Part shown: piece after piece, positions 38,291 to 50,330 of the stretch
Position numbering within the stretch: position 1 is the stretch's first letter
Layout: each line of letters begins with the position of its first letter
Assembly: GCA_029851415.1 (NCBI GenBank)
Contig: CM056742.1
Coordinates: forward strand, 152,463,121-152,527,120
DNA: 64,000 nucleotides
From: Eretmocerus hayati
Lineage: Eukaryota > Arthropoda > Insecta > Hymenoptera > Aphelinidae
Reading direction: 5' to 3'
Program-made: the position numbers and the translations under genes
Notes under the pieces: model-generated
Told to the model about the DNA's origin: nothing
What the model saw: the letters and a program-made list of their open reading frames with translations, nothing else
The model's database searches: none

Positions 38291-38870
38291 CGGCTAGTAG
38301 TTACCGAGAAAAAAAATTATTTGATACAAAAACCTTTATTTAGGCATGATTTAAACCTCGGACTGGAATTCTGAACATTCCATCGTGTTCCTGAGGAAAT
38401 TTCCGAACAAATAGAGCAAAAAAAAAATTCGATCCATGATCGATCAAAACTTCACTGACATGAGTTTTTCGCAAAAAGCCTCGCGCTTTCTGCCATTTTC
38501 AACTATTCTCTTCAATACCATCAAGAGAGTGTGGATTCTTTGATCAATCTAGCTACGTAATTCTGCAGATCTTCAAAAGATCTATAAAAAAGTATTCGTG
38601 ACATTTTTGCTATAACCTACCTCTTCTGAGTATTTGTTAGAAAACCGCGAAGATGCGATAAGGAAACGGAGAGTCTCTGAATTTCTCCATAAGGAACTTA
38701 TGGGGAATTCTGAGCTTGACAATCACTCAAAACGGCGAGCTGCTACGATTCCGCTCGGAATCACGTTGAATTCTTGACGATTCATACAAAAACACCTCAT
38801 GTTCAGTTATTTTTTGTCATTTTTGTCAAACTTATCCTCGCCAGGAGCTCACCGTGTAGAGCATAAACGC

Positions 38871-40520
38871 TATATCCATTTTTGAATCAATTTATTCTAT
38901 CCCCGACATCAGACTCAAAATCTTCACAAATCTATAGGTTATTATAATGAAGGTTTCCCAAAATGTATATATTCCTGAAAAGCCAGGTGTTAATCATATC
39001 ATTGAAATTCTTTTTTAATCAATAACTTGTGGGAGCTGATTCATGACTAATATTCTATTCTAAGGTTGGCAATTTTCAATGGAATCGTCGAAGAACTGAT
39101 TCAATTCTTAATTCAATCCTAGAATCATAGAACATATTACAGATCGAAGTCTCAATAAAATACGAGAATTACGATTTTGACGAAAAGTACGAACAATATC
39201 GAACGATATCGGAGGCGTGTGGCCCGCGAGGTACATTCCATCCACAAATAAATCATTGCCCTCCCAAAACGACCAACGCCTGACAGAGCGTGCAAACAAA
39301 CCGTGGACTGGCGCCTCACTATTCGTTGCGCCATATAAATCGAAAACGAATTAAAGTCCAGCAACGTTTCTACTCATACAGAAATGATTGGCGGGTGGAC
39401 CACCAGCACCACCAATACCCATGCCATTGGAGTTTTAAAGCCAGTTGAGCCATAAATATGGCTACTGCGTATCGATACTGTGCGATGCATCAATAATGCA
39501 GAAAGAGAGATAGAATCCAGAGCTTCTCTATCAATATACGCCAGTACGCAGAGCGGTTATGTATCAAGGTAATGGCGGCCCAGAAATTCCACTCGTGCAT
39601 GCACCAAAGCTTTTCCGATCAGAAATATATAACTATATTTTGTACGAACGCTTGTACACATATGTGATGCTGTCTGCCAAAACTGGCAGATCGCGAGGCA
39701 TATTGCGCTTTACCCGATGTTTCGTTAAATATTGAGCGAGTATCGTGCCACTATCAGATAGCTTGTATGAAATTCATGATTGAAAGATCGTGGAAGGGAT
39801 GCAATAGCTCATCGTCGATTGAAAGAGCGACCCCTCCATCAATAGTTGTTAGCTGGCTATCACATTCGCTATTCGTGTGTTCCATTTTTTACCATTCATT
39901 CTTGACATTCATAGAACGTTAAAATTGAGAGATGCTAGGATTTTTTTGTTATCGGTGAATTTTTTGCTTTGCAAGATAGGGTCGCGCAATGAAGATCGAT
40001 GGAAAAAGATTAGATCTGTATTCTCGAAAGCCTTAATGCATATCAGAATATCATGGCGAGATGTGACATACATTATGATGGATATTTGGCTAGCAGCATG
40101 TTATCGAATTTTTTTAGGATTCCATTGACACAGTGACAGAGTTCGCTACGATGGGTGATTGAATGACCGGTGTTGGCATCCCTGAGATTCGCATGATCGA
40201 TTCAAACCCAAATTGGGGGTGTAAAACGGGAACTTGAGTCATCATTATGCCCCAGGGCAAAATTTTTGCCATCCGCTTGCAGGGTGGATACTTTCTAAAC
40301 TACAGTCTGTGTCAAATGATAAGGCCGGTCACCACGATTCTTGATATTTTTGATTTCCTGGATAACATGCTTACAGCACCACTGCACAGTCGCCCATTCA
40401 TTTACCTAACGTCCGAACTGTTCCTTGAGCCCACAGAAGCTGTTACTATGCTCAATGCATGAGTGATGAGAACCTTGCATCTCCACAAAATTTATGACTG
40501 GATTCTAACTTCTTCACTCA
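38871..40520. other. Spacer without recognised gene
   Basis: Open frames are below 90 codons. No repeat or RNA was recognised. Confidence 0.4.
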
Positions 40521-40527
40521 TTGTCGA

Positions 40528-41366
40528 TCAATTCATGAACCCATTAATTTTTCCTCCCGAACTATAGATGAAATACAGAAGGGAGACAAAGTGTTGATCC
40601 ACAAAGGAACTTGAAATGTAGGTCAAGCTGCCACAAACTTGGCCCTGCACGAAGGCCGCGAAGTGTTTCCCTTCGTTGGTACGCCAGAAAAGAGACACTT
40701 CATTTTTGAAAACTTCCCTCGGATTCGCGAGGACCGCATCAAAAAATTGCGCGGCATTAGTTTTCAACAGATGATCATGAGATAGACAACGAACAAGGCT
40801 GTTGATATCGTTTTGGAAAGTCTCGCAGGGGTGAAGTTTTCTGTCTTTAGTTAGATTTTTGGCCAAGGCGGTCACTTCCTTGGGATTGGTCAATTCAATT
40901 ACCCTGCAAACAATGCTCTTGGAATGAGATGCTCAACGAGATCACCTTTCATCGGTTCATGTTGGAATACTTCTTCAACGCCAACCAGTACAGAAGAGGA
41001 GAATCAGAGACATAATGTCTCAAGGCTTGGCTAATGGTACTGGCAAACCTCTCACAGGGTGAAAAGTCTGATAATCGTTGCAAGTGTATTGATAAAGATA
41101 TAAAGCAAGACCACTCTGTTCTGTCTGCCACTTAAAGCTATAGCAAATTTTCAGTAATATGATTCGTAAATGCATATTTATATCAGTGGCTTCGCCGAAA
41201 GTGTGGTATTCCGTCTTCCAAGTTCCTCCAAGTTTCTACGGGTCGGAATGCGCACTGCATAAATTTTGTGGGGTGCTGGTGCGCAACTATGTTGATAGTT
41301 TTTGAGGCGAAATGTCAATTTCGTCTTACTCTGCGACACCTTAAACTTGGCATATCTTCGCGTCAT
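40528..41366 (-). other. Possible exon cluster or unidentified coding remnant
   Basis: Three minus-strand open segments follow one another: 41178-41366 (62 codons), 40949-41131 (60 codons) and 40528-40893 (121 codons). The last can be extended upstream to about 40909, where the minus strand reads TTGTTTGCAG, a good splice-acceptor-like sequence, so it could be a terminal exon. Its residues look more protein-like than most frames in this window (for example NAAQFFDAVLANPREVFKNE and EGKHFAAFVQGQV). I do not recognise a family. It could equally be a decayed transposon gene. Confidence 0.25.
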
Positions 41367-41749
41367 GGCTTCAATTTTGAGATACGTAGCTCTAGGTACT
41401 TCCTTTTTGTGCTCAAATGAGTGAAAATCAAGTGCTATGAGCCACCGAAACTAGTCTGGGGCAGATATAATTTTGTGACCCAAATCACTCCTTGTAATGA
41501 TTTCCGCCCCAAAAAATTCAACTCATGGTGGAATCACCCATATAAGATCATGAGTGACCCAAACCCTCTATTCCTACACCCGCATCAAGAACCAGAAGGT
41601 TGAATGACATTATTATAATAATTAAGGTGACTCGAGCGCATAGTGACGTATCAAGAGGGGAGCCCCGCGTGCTAAAGGTTCAGGCTTGTTAACTCCTTGA
41701 TACTCACTGACCTGATGCAAAAAGTTGTTGCAGATTCAGTGTATCATCC

Positions 41750-42703
41750 ACACCCACAGTCAGAATTTCCGGTTTTCCTCAAGAAAGCAAGTCCGGGCCC
41801 CCCTTCTTTTCTATGAGCATATCTGACTTGTCAGATGTTTTGTAGTTCTGCAACCACCATTTATATGTAGATGATGCCACCTTCTCCTTCTCTGGATCTT
41901 TCAAAAATGTCGAAAACATCGTGAAAACGCCAACACTGATGCTCAGAATATCAATTCTTATGCAGTTTCTAATGGGCTGAATGTCAACGAACGGAAAACG
42001 GTGGCAATTCGGTTTGGTTCCAGGGCACTTATCAAACGTTTGAAAACTTCACTTCCTTCACCTTTCATCATCAATAGTCAAATGATTCTATAAAAATCTT
42101 GGAAGTAACGCTTGACAGTGCTTTATCGATGCAAGAGTAGTGTAATGTCACTGCTTATAAGTCATTCGCAGCTCTCTTAAAGTTGAGAAGATTGAAAGAT
42201 TGTATACCGCAAAAGACAAAGCTGAGTCTTGTCAAAACCTTGGTCTTGCCTGATTACGATTACTGTGTAGGACTGCCTTGGGATCTATCAGACAAATCTA
42301 TTTCTAAGCTCAATCGATGTAAAAATGCATCTTTGCGCTACGCGACAAGACTAAGAAAATTTGATCATACTACTCCAGCCTACGAAGAGAACCAAATAAT
42401 GTCCCCCAAGCAAAGACGCAATCTCTTGTGCTTCTGTGCTCATAAGGCAACATACCCAAATCCAAACAGCCAAAATATCTATTCAACACATTCATATTTT
42501 GCGCACAAAATAAAATCGGCTCTAAACGCGGATCGTCCCTGGAGTTGGTTGACTGGTTCACCTGCACTGATACGTTCAAGAACTCATTTACAATGTCAAT
42601 GATACGTGAATGGAATAAAATTCCTTCTGACGTTCGGGAAAAGTTTTCTCATCCGCGTTTTAAACAGCTGACTGAAATTTATGTAACTCATACTGAGAAT
42701 TAG
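41750..42703 (+). pseudogene. 3' part of a CR1/L2-like LINE reverse transcriptase
   Basis: With a few frameshifts and stops, the sequence follows the C-terminal half of a LINE reverse transcriptase. GFPQESKSGPPFFS (from 41771) stands where GVPQGSVLGPLLF is usual, then SISDLSDVL, HLYVDD with the catalytic YVDD at 41864-41875, and NVNERKTVAIRFGS near 41985. The open frame 42183-42602 holds the thumb and C-terminal region (LVKTLVLPDYDYC, LRYATRLRKFDHTTP, PKQRRNLLCFC). A shift leads into REWNKIPSDVRE and a stop at 42701-42703. The replacement of QGS by QES and the shifts show it is dead. The 5' half is absent, as usual for 5'-truncated LINE copies. Placement in the CR1/L2 group is by motif style only. 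Confidence 0.8.
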
Positions 42704-45700
42704 TCTATGATATCTAATGGTACCTGCATTTATGAAATTTCATTTTAAGATATGCGATCTCATAAATTATGTGTGATTTTATGACAACTCAGGTAACAGG
42801 AAGAGTTTGACATCGACTCGACTTGCTATCTCGTTACACTTGGACACATGTTCTCGTGCGACTATTTTTACTACCTTACATTTATTGATTTTTTCTTAAT
42901 CACAGTCGTACTGCGTGGTCGATGTTTATGTAGACCAACCCACTTATGTATGGACTTATAAAGGACCAAAAAGTCCTTAAGTCCGCCGGACAATCAGAGT
43001 GACGGAAGCTCTGTGAAGAAATTCTGCTCCAATGATAATTGCCTCTCAACTCGTCCGTTTCCACCATTGTATACAAAGAGTCTTTAGTCAGAAATGAACG
43101 TATTCTATTCTAATTCTATGACTGGGTCTCTTATTGTCATAGCTCATCTCATATAGCTTTTACCATAAGATTCTCAGATCTGCATTCGAGGTTCAGAACG
43201 CAACATTTCACTCAAATCATGAAGTTCATTACTTCGGGAAATGATGTAGATAACCACATTAGCTTGTCGGCTCACTGCCTCGTACTTTCTTCCAGGTTTG
43301 ACTTGAGAAACTTGTATTACTCATGACTTCATCAGAATACTGAATCATATTGATAGGTCACCCAGGAACATGATTAGTGATTGTTCTTTCCTCTTATCTC
43401 TCAAGCCCGTTTATTTTCACAGATATGAAACTAAAATCAACCCTGGAACTCCGTTTTTTTCGTGTTTCTCAAACGAACCCGGTTTTTTTTCAATAATTCC
43501 ACGTAACTTTTTGATAGTATGTCGCAATGATGACAGAATTTTCAGTAAATTTTTCGTCTCAAAGTATATTATTTTCTGAGTGGAACCCGGCAACAATTTT
43601 CACGATCGGTCAAGATTCGACATCCCTGTGAATGGTTAGAGTCATGAGACCAATTTTCTCAAACAAATTTCGATTTCCAACGTTTTCGACTATGACATGT
43701 CATGTATACCGGCTGAAACCTAGAAAATAACAAATGGAAGATTTCAAAGTTGATGTTCCTGAAAGATTGGGGTCAATAAATCCATTTCACTAGGAGAAAC
43801 CTGAGATTTCTACGCTCGGTTCGATGGACCCAGTCTGACCTTCGCGTATGCTTTCGGAGCTGTAACCTTTACGGGCTGAAACCAAATTGAAATGAATAGT
43901 AAGGGAGGGGTAGGGCAGACCACCTAAGTAACGAGAGTATCAGAATATGGTAAGTATAGCTTGTAAAAATTATAGCCCGAGTACCCGGTCTTTTGAAACT
44001 ATTGAATAATCATCTTCTTTTGATCTACTCCGTTGATCGGACTGTCCATGGAAAATTGGAAAAAATGACCCCAAGCTACATCATATTGAGGCACAGACGA
44101 TGACAGATCACCGCAAAGTCAACAAGACAATATTTCAAAGAGACTACGCGCGTGGAAAGATCTATTTCAATAAAGGCAATTGAGCTGGTCACAGAGCAGA
44201 GAAAAAACATATCCGCAAGGGTCGCGTTATATGTGCTGAGGGTGAGACGTATAGTATATACTGCTCAAACAGCGAGTGAAGGACGGATAGTGGCTTTTTC
44301 TTGAAATATTAAAAAGACAGGGTGGTGGCTTTCTCAAGACAGTCGTTCCCTCGACTCCTGTTTACGCTTTATTGGTCGCGGGATGCCAAAGAGCAGCGAG
44401 TTCACGCGAAAATATACGCACGCTCTGCGGCAATCCTGATCTTTGCAAACAAAAATGCCAACTGAATTTTTTATTCGATGAGAGCGTCAAGTCGAGAATC
44501 TCTCTTGTTTTGCGAAACCACTGAGATGTCGTCAACTCCCTTTAGCTCAATTGTGTGAGAATCTATGATTTGGTCAAGAAGCTTGAGGTTCGGAATGAGA
44601 AAAATTGAATTGAAGTTTGATGAACTCTTCCATTCTTTTCCAGACTTTCCGAGGGATGTCTTATTACCCATATTCCTGATTTCAGAAATTCTATAGTGTT
44701 TTCATTGAATCTAAATCCCGAGCCAATTCCATCAATCGCATTCTGATAGCGATGCGAAAAACAGTTATCCCGGATCACCATATTCTATTGGCATTTTAAA
44801 ATTAATCGATCACAGAGTTCGTGAGAACGTCAAACTCGTCTTAACGCGAGCGATGAGGTTATATCGTATCATGGTCACGTATGGTCACGATGAATTGCTT
44901 GAAGAATTGCCAACAGCAAAGTGTGAAATATCTTGCATGTTTAATGACAAGCATCTAATTCGTAATCGGAGCGTCATGAAGATATCTTATTTAAGGCTTA
45001 CGCATCGTGCACTACATATGAGACAATTGAGGAAGAATAGTGATATTGATAGCTAACTGGTTACGATATTATTTTACGTGGGTACAACTACGTGATTTTA
45101 CTTGATATACAAATATACCAAGGTATGCATGTAAATTCATGCAAAACCTGCGTTGCATGTGTAATTTCCTGGATGGTAAGCCAGCAAGGTAAAATTTGTC
45201 GATTTTGCTCCTCGTACCCTGCACTTGACATAATACAACGAGTGTTGCTCATTCTAGCCTACTATCTTTATTATCATTGTAACTTTATTATATCACGCCT
45301 AGAAATATTGGTATTTTATGATGGATGGATGAAATAGTTGATGTCATTTTTTGTTACGCCCTGTTCCTTCAACGAAAATTCCAAAGGGTTGGGTCCAAAA
45401 TGATATGATGCCCAAAAAATTTATTTGAAATTAGCCGTTGTTTATAATAGATATCTTTCCGTACAAAGGAAAATCTGCTTAAAAATCCAAAATGGTTATA
45501 ACACTCAGAGATTTTGGTTCTGTGGTAGATTAGGGCTCTCCGAAGTTATCAACAGAGAGACCTTGATGGATGGACGAATAATTAACCATTGGTCATGATT
45601 TTGAGCAAATTTTTACAAAATCTGACCTGTCTTTGCAAAGTGAGTTCAATGTATCATAACAGTTAAAATTCTACTGAAATCTGAAATTCGATACCTCCGA

Positions 45701-48700
45701 AATTTTGACTTATCAAAAATTGGCTTCTGGAATTTTCAATTTTTCGAAAAACTGACAACTATCACAGCGGAATGCATCCGGAAACGATCTCATTTTTCTG
45801 AGTGGAATTAGTGCCTGTTCTCGTGTCAGGTGCAAGTGCACCGGAAGTATTTCACAAGCTATCATACATGCTAGATGCAAAGTGGTGAGTAGAAAAAGGT
45901 TTGTCGTGTACGACACCACCAACCCATACTACAAGATAAAACATCTTTCATAAGCTAACTTCGAAATTCCATATTGTCTAAGCGAGGAGTGAAAAATTTT
46001 CTCATGTTAAATATTCTGCATCTTTCAAATTTCAAACGTACTACAGCATACTTGAGAGTGTTTTTTCTTGTAGACGATTCGAGACTTGTGAACGCATGAC
46101 GTAATCCTACCGTCAAGACCTCGGACAAGACACTGATCCGAAGTAGTATTTTCTGTTTGCCCTTTCTACATATGCGTGCTTTTCACAAAGTAATTCTGCA
46201 AGAAATTTCGAACTACATAACTTGAATCAAACCATAGCTTCTCCCACATTTTTGTAGGCTACTCGAAACAGTGCTTATTCGGTATACTTTATCACTCGAT
46301 GCCCGAGCTCCAAGCTTCTCTGCATACACATAACATTATCGTATTTCCTTGCCTTTTTCGTCAAACATAAAAAAAGAAGTATTCGGAGAAATTTCAGAGC
46401 CAGCAATATGGTCGTCTATCGAATTATCGTGACTCGTTGCGTATTCTCTCTAACAGACGCACGTATCTGTATGTATAGACATGTAAATATGGTATCGAGA
46501 AGTAAAAGTCCGATCGAGACATTTTTGCATCGGTCCAGTAGTACGCAATCTCATGGGACTCATCGTTCGCGCTTCGCGGGGGATCGCAACGGATACAACT
46601 CGAGTATATGGTTCTGGACTTTGGTAGAAATTGAGAGGCAGGAAAGAATCTATATATCTGTGTGCCGAGCGAGCCAAATAGCAAGTGGACTCCAAATTTT
46701 TTTTATGCGACACTTTTTTCCCTGCGCACCGATGAGGAACGGTGTACTCTCGTGTCTGTATGTAGAAATAAATTGGTAAAAACGAGTTTTAGACATCGCT
46801 CTGACTGATATCGAAATTATTGAGTTAAAAAACCAATAGATCAAAAATACTCTGTGCATACGATCTCATCTTCGATTTGAATCGCTTCCAATTTAATTAT
46901 GTCTGAAACCACACAATTAGTCTCCAAGATAGTCTCTCTAATACAGCACGTATTAGGAATGTTCAAGAAAAAAAAAACGTAGAGTGTTGCATGGGGCATT
47001 CGCGAATTTGTGTATTACGCATTGTGACAACCGACCGCGAAAAAGTTCGGCGCGCTGCCCGCGATCGAAACGATTTGAAACGTTTCTGATGCCACCGCGC
47101 GCATAAGGAAAGCATATATGCTTGATATCATATGTGCATGCATTCCTTGTGTCCTCTTACTACTTTCGACGATGCATCAGGTTTTGACAAGTTTGGCAGG
47201 GGGCGGGGCGACCACGGGAAATCGCGGTGTACAGCCAATCCATCCCAGATTCACCGTAGAGACGGTAGAGGCCCTACCTTATCGCTCACACGGACACAAG
47301 TTTCGTCACCAACACAAGCCACCGTACAAGATTTTTCTAGGAAAAACGCCGAAAATCGCAGAGTAGGGTGAGAAATAGGTGGTCCGAGCGTCGAGTGGGG
47401 AGACGTGGAAGTAGAATAAAAGCGATGAAAAAGGGGCTTGTGAGGAAGAGCGATAACTTTTCAATGGGCAGTCCGAGTATGCGCAAAAAATAGTCCCTGT
47501 GTCCAGAATTGCTGCAGTGGCAATATTTACGTGTATAGGCATTGAATAAAATTTTATAGAGGATGCTACAATAGTTACGAGGTTCTTTTTTGGTACCTCA
47601 GGGATTGACTTTGTAGTTTTGGTTATATTTTTAGCCTTTTTTTACTATTCATGCAACTGCGATTTATTACTTTGGATTTTCTCGGGCAGTTATACTCTAG
47701 CTGGTATAGTATATTCAGAGGTGGTTACTGAATTCAAAAAATATGATAAATAGATGTTATTCGTTTACAAAATCTCTAACCTAATAGCATGCAAATACCA
47801 AAATTTTAATTGTGACCTGGATGAGTGGGTACATATGTAGTATTCATTCGACCACCCAGGGGAATTGAAGAAATCGAAATAAATTTCCCCTATTTATCAG
47901 GAAATCTGCATATTATTTCCATTTATTTAGGAATTTGAAAGATTCCAACATACAGGAAGGCAAATCCCTCATTTTCCAAGACCCACCCTGCTATTGGTGA
48001 GAGCCGAAAATGAGCTTGGTTTCATTTCCACGTGTAGCACTTATTTGTTTTTGATTTCGAACTTGAGAACACGCATAGTTCTTTTAATTTCTGTTCGGGT
48101 AATGTTCCTACACAGGTTCTCAAGGTTCCAGCTACATGCGGAGAGCCTACGATGGAAATACTATAAATTATGATGAGAGCTTTTATTGAAAGGGATTTCA
48201 ACTCGATACCTTTGCTGCGGAGGCTGAAATCGATGATCTTTCCCCAGGTGCGTCGGGGCTCACCGGTGGGCCCCACTCAATGTTATTTCCCATAAGGCCG
48301 AAATTCTCAGCACTGGGAGGAAGACACGCGGGTCCCACCGGTTGGCCCCGCCGGCGCCGCAGCGAGTGTGTTAACCATGATGTTGCATCTGGAAAATCAG
48401 ACTTGGAAAAATACTCTAACGTTGTCATAATATTCCAACCTCTGGGGTTTCAACTCAAGAGTGAGAAAATAGAAATTATCATAGATGAACCCAATACTGA
48501 TTACAGTCTGATTCCGAAGGTTAGGTCAACTCTCAATTTTTGGGGCTCCTTGTCCTTTAATATTTGAAGTCAATCATCTTGAATCTGAAACATGATCCGA
48601 TCCACACTTTAGTCATGACAAACAGAACATTATTCTAATCTGTTGACAATAAAGCTGATCTCTAGTTAGTTATATAATCTCTATGCTTGACTCTCCTGAA

Positions 48701-49747
48701 GAATAGATCAAATAAAGTAACAACTTCGCACGGATTCAAAAGAAACCTATTTCGTGAAAAGATGACAAAGATTTACTTACAAATACGATTTGGTCGCAAA
48801 TTGAATCGACCATTCTGAGGAACTAAACTCGTGGCAGAGTCAAAAAATAACCGCAGCCATATTCAAGACGATCAGAAAAACTGGCAATGCTAAAAATGGT
48901 ATCAATTGGTGACTAAACGTGTACTTCACGTCAATCAAAGAGTGTAAATACTCATCCACACGAGTACGTACAAAATTCAAAGAACCCCAAAGTTTGCGTT
49001 CATCACCTTACGTCAACCTTGCAAGAAATCATGGGGAGCCCAAACACAATACTACAAGTCCGATTCGTCGTGGTATATCGCAAAGAGTCAGCTACGACAG
49101 CTGATATTGCATGATGCATGGTCACCGACGCATTGCACACTTGGGACATGAAGTAGTGGACCTTCTACATTAGCGAGGCTGACAGAAAGTCTCTACAACC
49201 CTCGTACGTTTTTATATCGTTCGGTCACGGCACAGACCAGTCGTGCATCAAACCATGTCCAAGTATCCTCCTCTTCTTCACTTTTATACGTTATAGTAGA
49301 GGTTAGGTTCCCTACCTTTTCTCATACCATCCTTATTCCATATAAAATCCCAAGTCTATACGCACAAAATACTTCAACACAACATACATAGACAGAAAAA
49401 AAACTGACCCCGCGAGGTAAACGGTAAAGTAATAGATGTCTTCGTGGTTGCAGACGTATGGACAAAAAGAGAGAGTCCACTTCGTCAATAAACAATCGCG
49501 ACGAAATAGAAACGGAAAAAAAGTTTGTAGTCCCGAATGAAATACCCAAGAGTCCACAAACTGTGTATGATGGTGTGAGAAAAACACGAAAATAAGGGAA
49601 GAAAGTGGTTGAAGGGGGTGGTTATGGGGTTCGTTCGAGATGTATGGAGATCGAAAAAGGACGAAGTTGGAAGTGGAAGAGGAAAAGTGAGAAAGAGAGC
49701 ACCGTAAAATATTTATTGCGGCATATGCGCACGAGTGCTCATACGCC
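42704..49747. other. About 7 kb without recognised gene
   Basis: The first ~300 bp may be the LINE 3' UTR. Elsewhere the frames are short and unassigned. A CpG-rich patch at about 47030-47110 and a GC-rich patch at 48240-48370 stand out from the AT-rich background, but neither shows a clear promoter or gene. No tRNA or repeat array was recognised. Confidence 0.4.
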
Positions 49748-49847
49748 NNNNNNNNNNNNNNNNNNNNNNNNNNNNNNNNNNNNNNNNNNNNNNNNNNNNN
49801 NNNNNNNNNNNNNNNNNNNNNNNNNNNNNNNNNNNNNNNNNNNNNNN
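49748..49847. other. Assembly gap (100 N)
   Basis: Exactly 100 N, the usual placeholder for a scaffold gap of unknown size. Sequence on the two sides need not be adjacent in the genome. Confidence 0.98.
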
Positions 49848-49969
49848 AATTCGGATAAAACACAACATTTTTAGTCCCAAAGTGTGCTTTTGAATTTTCA
49901 AATGGTTTCTAGGGCGTCCCGCGATGAGTGTAATAATTATTAGCACTTGATAAGTAGACCACCTTCCCA

Positions 49970-50330
49970 AAACGCTGCTGTCCGGATGATCCACCAACCA
50001 ACCAACCGACCTGACCTCGACCCATAGACCGGATCTGCCATATCATATCCACCGACTATCGCAATATGACCCACCGTGGCTCATCAACCTCGCCATCAAT
50101 GTGGTGACCTCTGATCGGTTTATTCACCTAACATGACTCAGAGACAAACTGATCTACTGAACTGGCATATAAGTTACTATTCTCTGATCCGATGTATGAT
50201 CTACAGACCCACTGACCTAACTGATTTTCCATGTGACCTACCAGCCGACCTTCCGGATAACTTTTCAAAATCTTACCAACCGTATGGCCCGCCAACTTCG
50301 CACCTCATTTCCAACAACTTAATCAATTGA
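49970..50330. repeat. Degenerate CCAACC/CCGACCTGACC array
   Basis: C-rich words such as CCAACCAACCAACCGACCTG and GACCCACTGACCTAACTGA repeat loosely over about 350 bp beside the gap. The complement (GGTTGG, GGTCGG) resembles the arrays at 785-1115 and 1855-1976, so it may be a related degenerate array in the opposite orientation. Confidence 0.5.

Larger units (their letters stand above)
33600..38870. mobile_element. Giant foldback: 5.2-kb inverted repeat built on a 153-bp satellite
   Basis: The left arm (33600-35365) and right arm (35410-38870) are inverted copies around a ~45-bp AT-rich centre. The outer ~300 bp of each arm match only loosely (for example GCTCCTGGCGAGGAT near 33622 and its inverse near 38845). 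From about 33905/38463 inward they are nearly identical, including the CTCGGTAACTACTAGCCGGA segment just outside the array. The inner parts are tandem 153-bp units, about 8 on the left and about 18 on the right. No transposase or other enzyme is encoded. The layout (long inverted repeats with internal tandem repeats) recalls Foldback/Galileo-type elements, but that is an analogy only. Confidence 0.85.

Noticed and set aside
49333..49997. Open frames crossing the assembly gap
   Set aside because: They include the 100 N and have no meaning as proteins.
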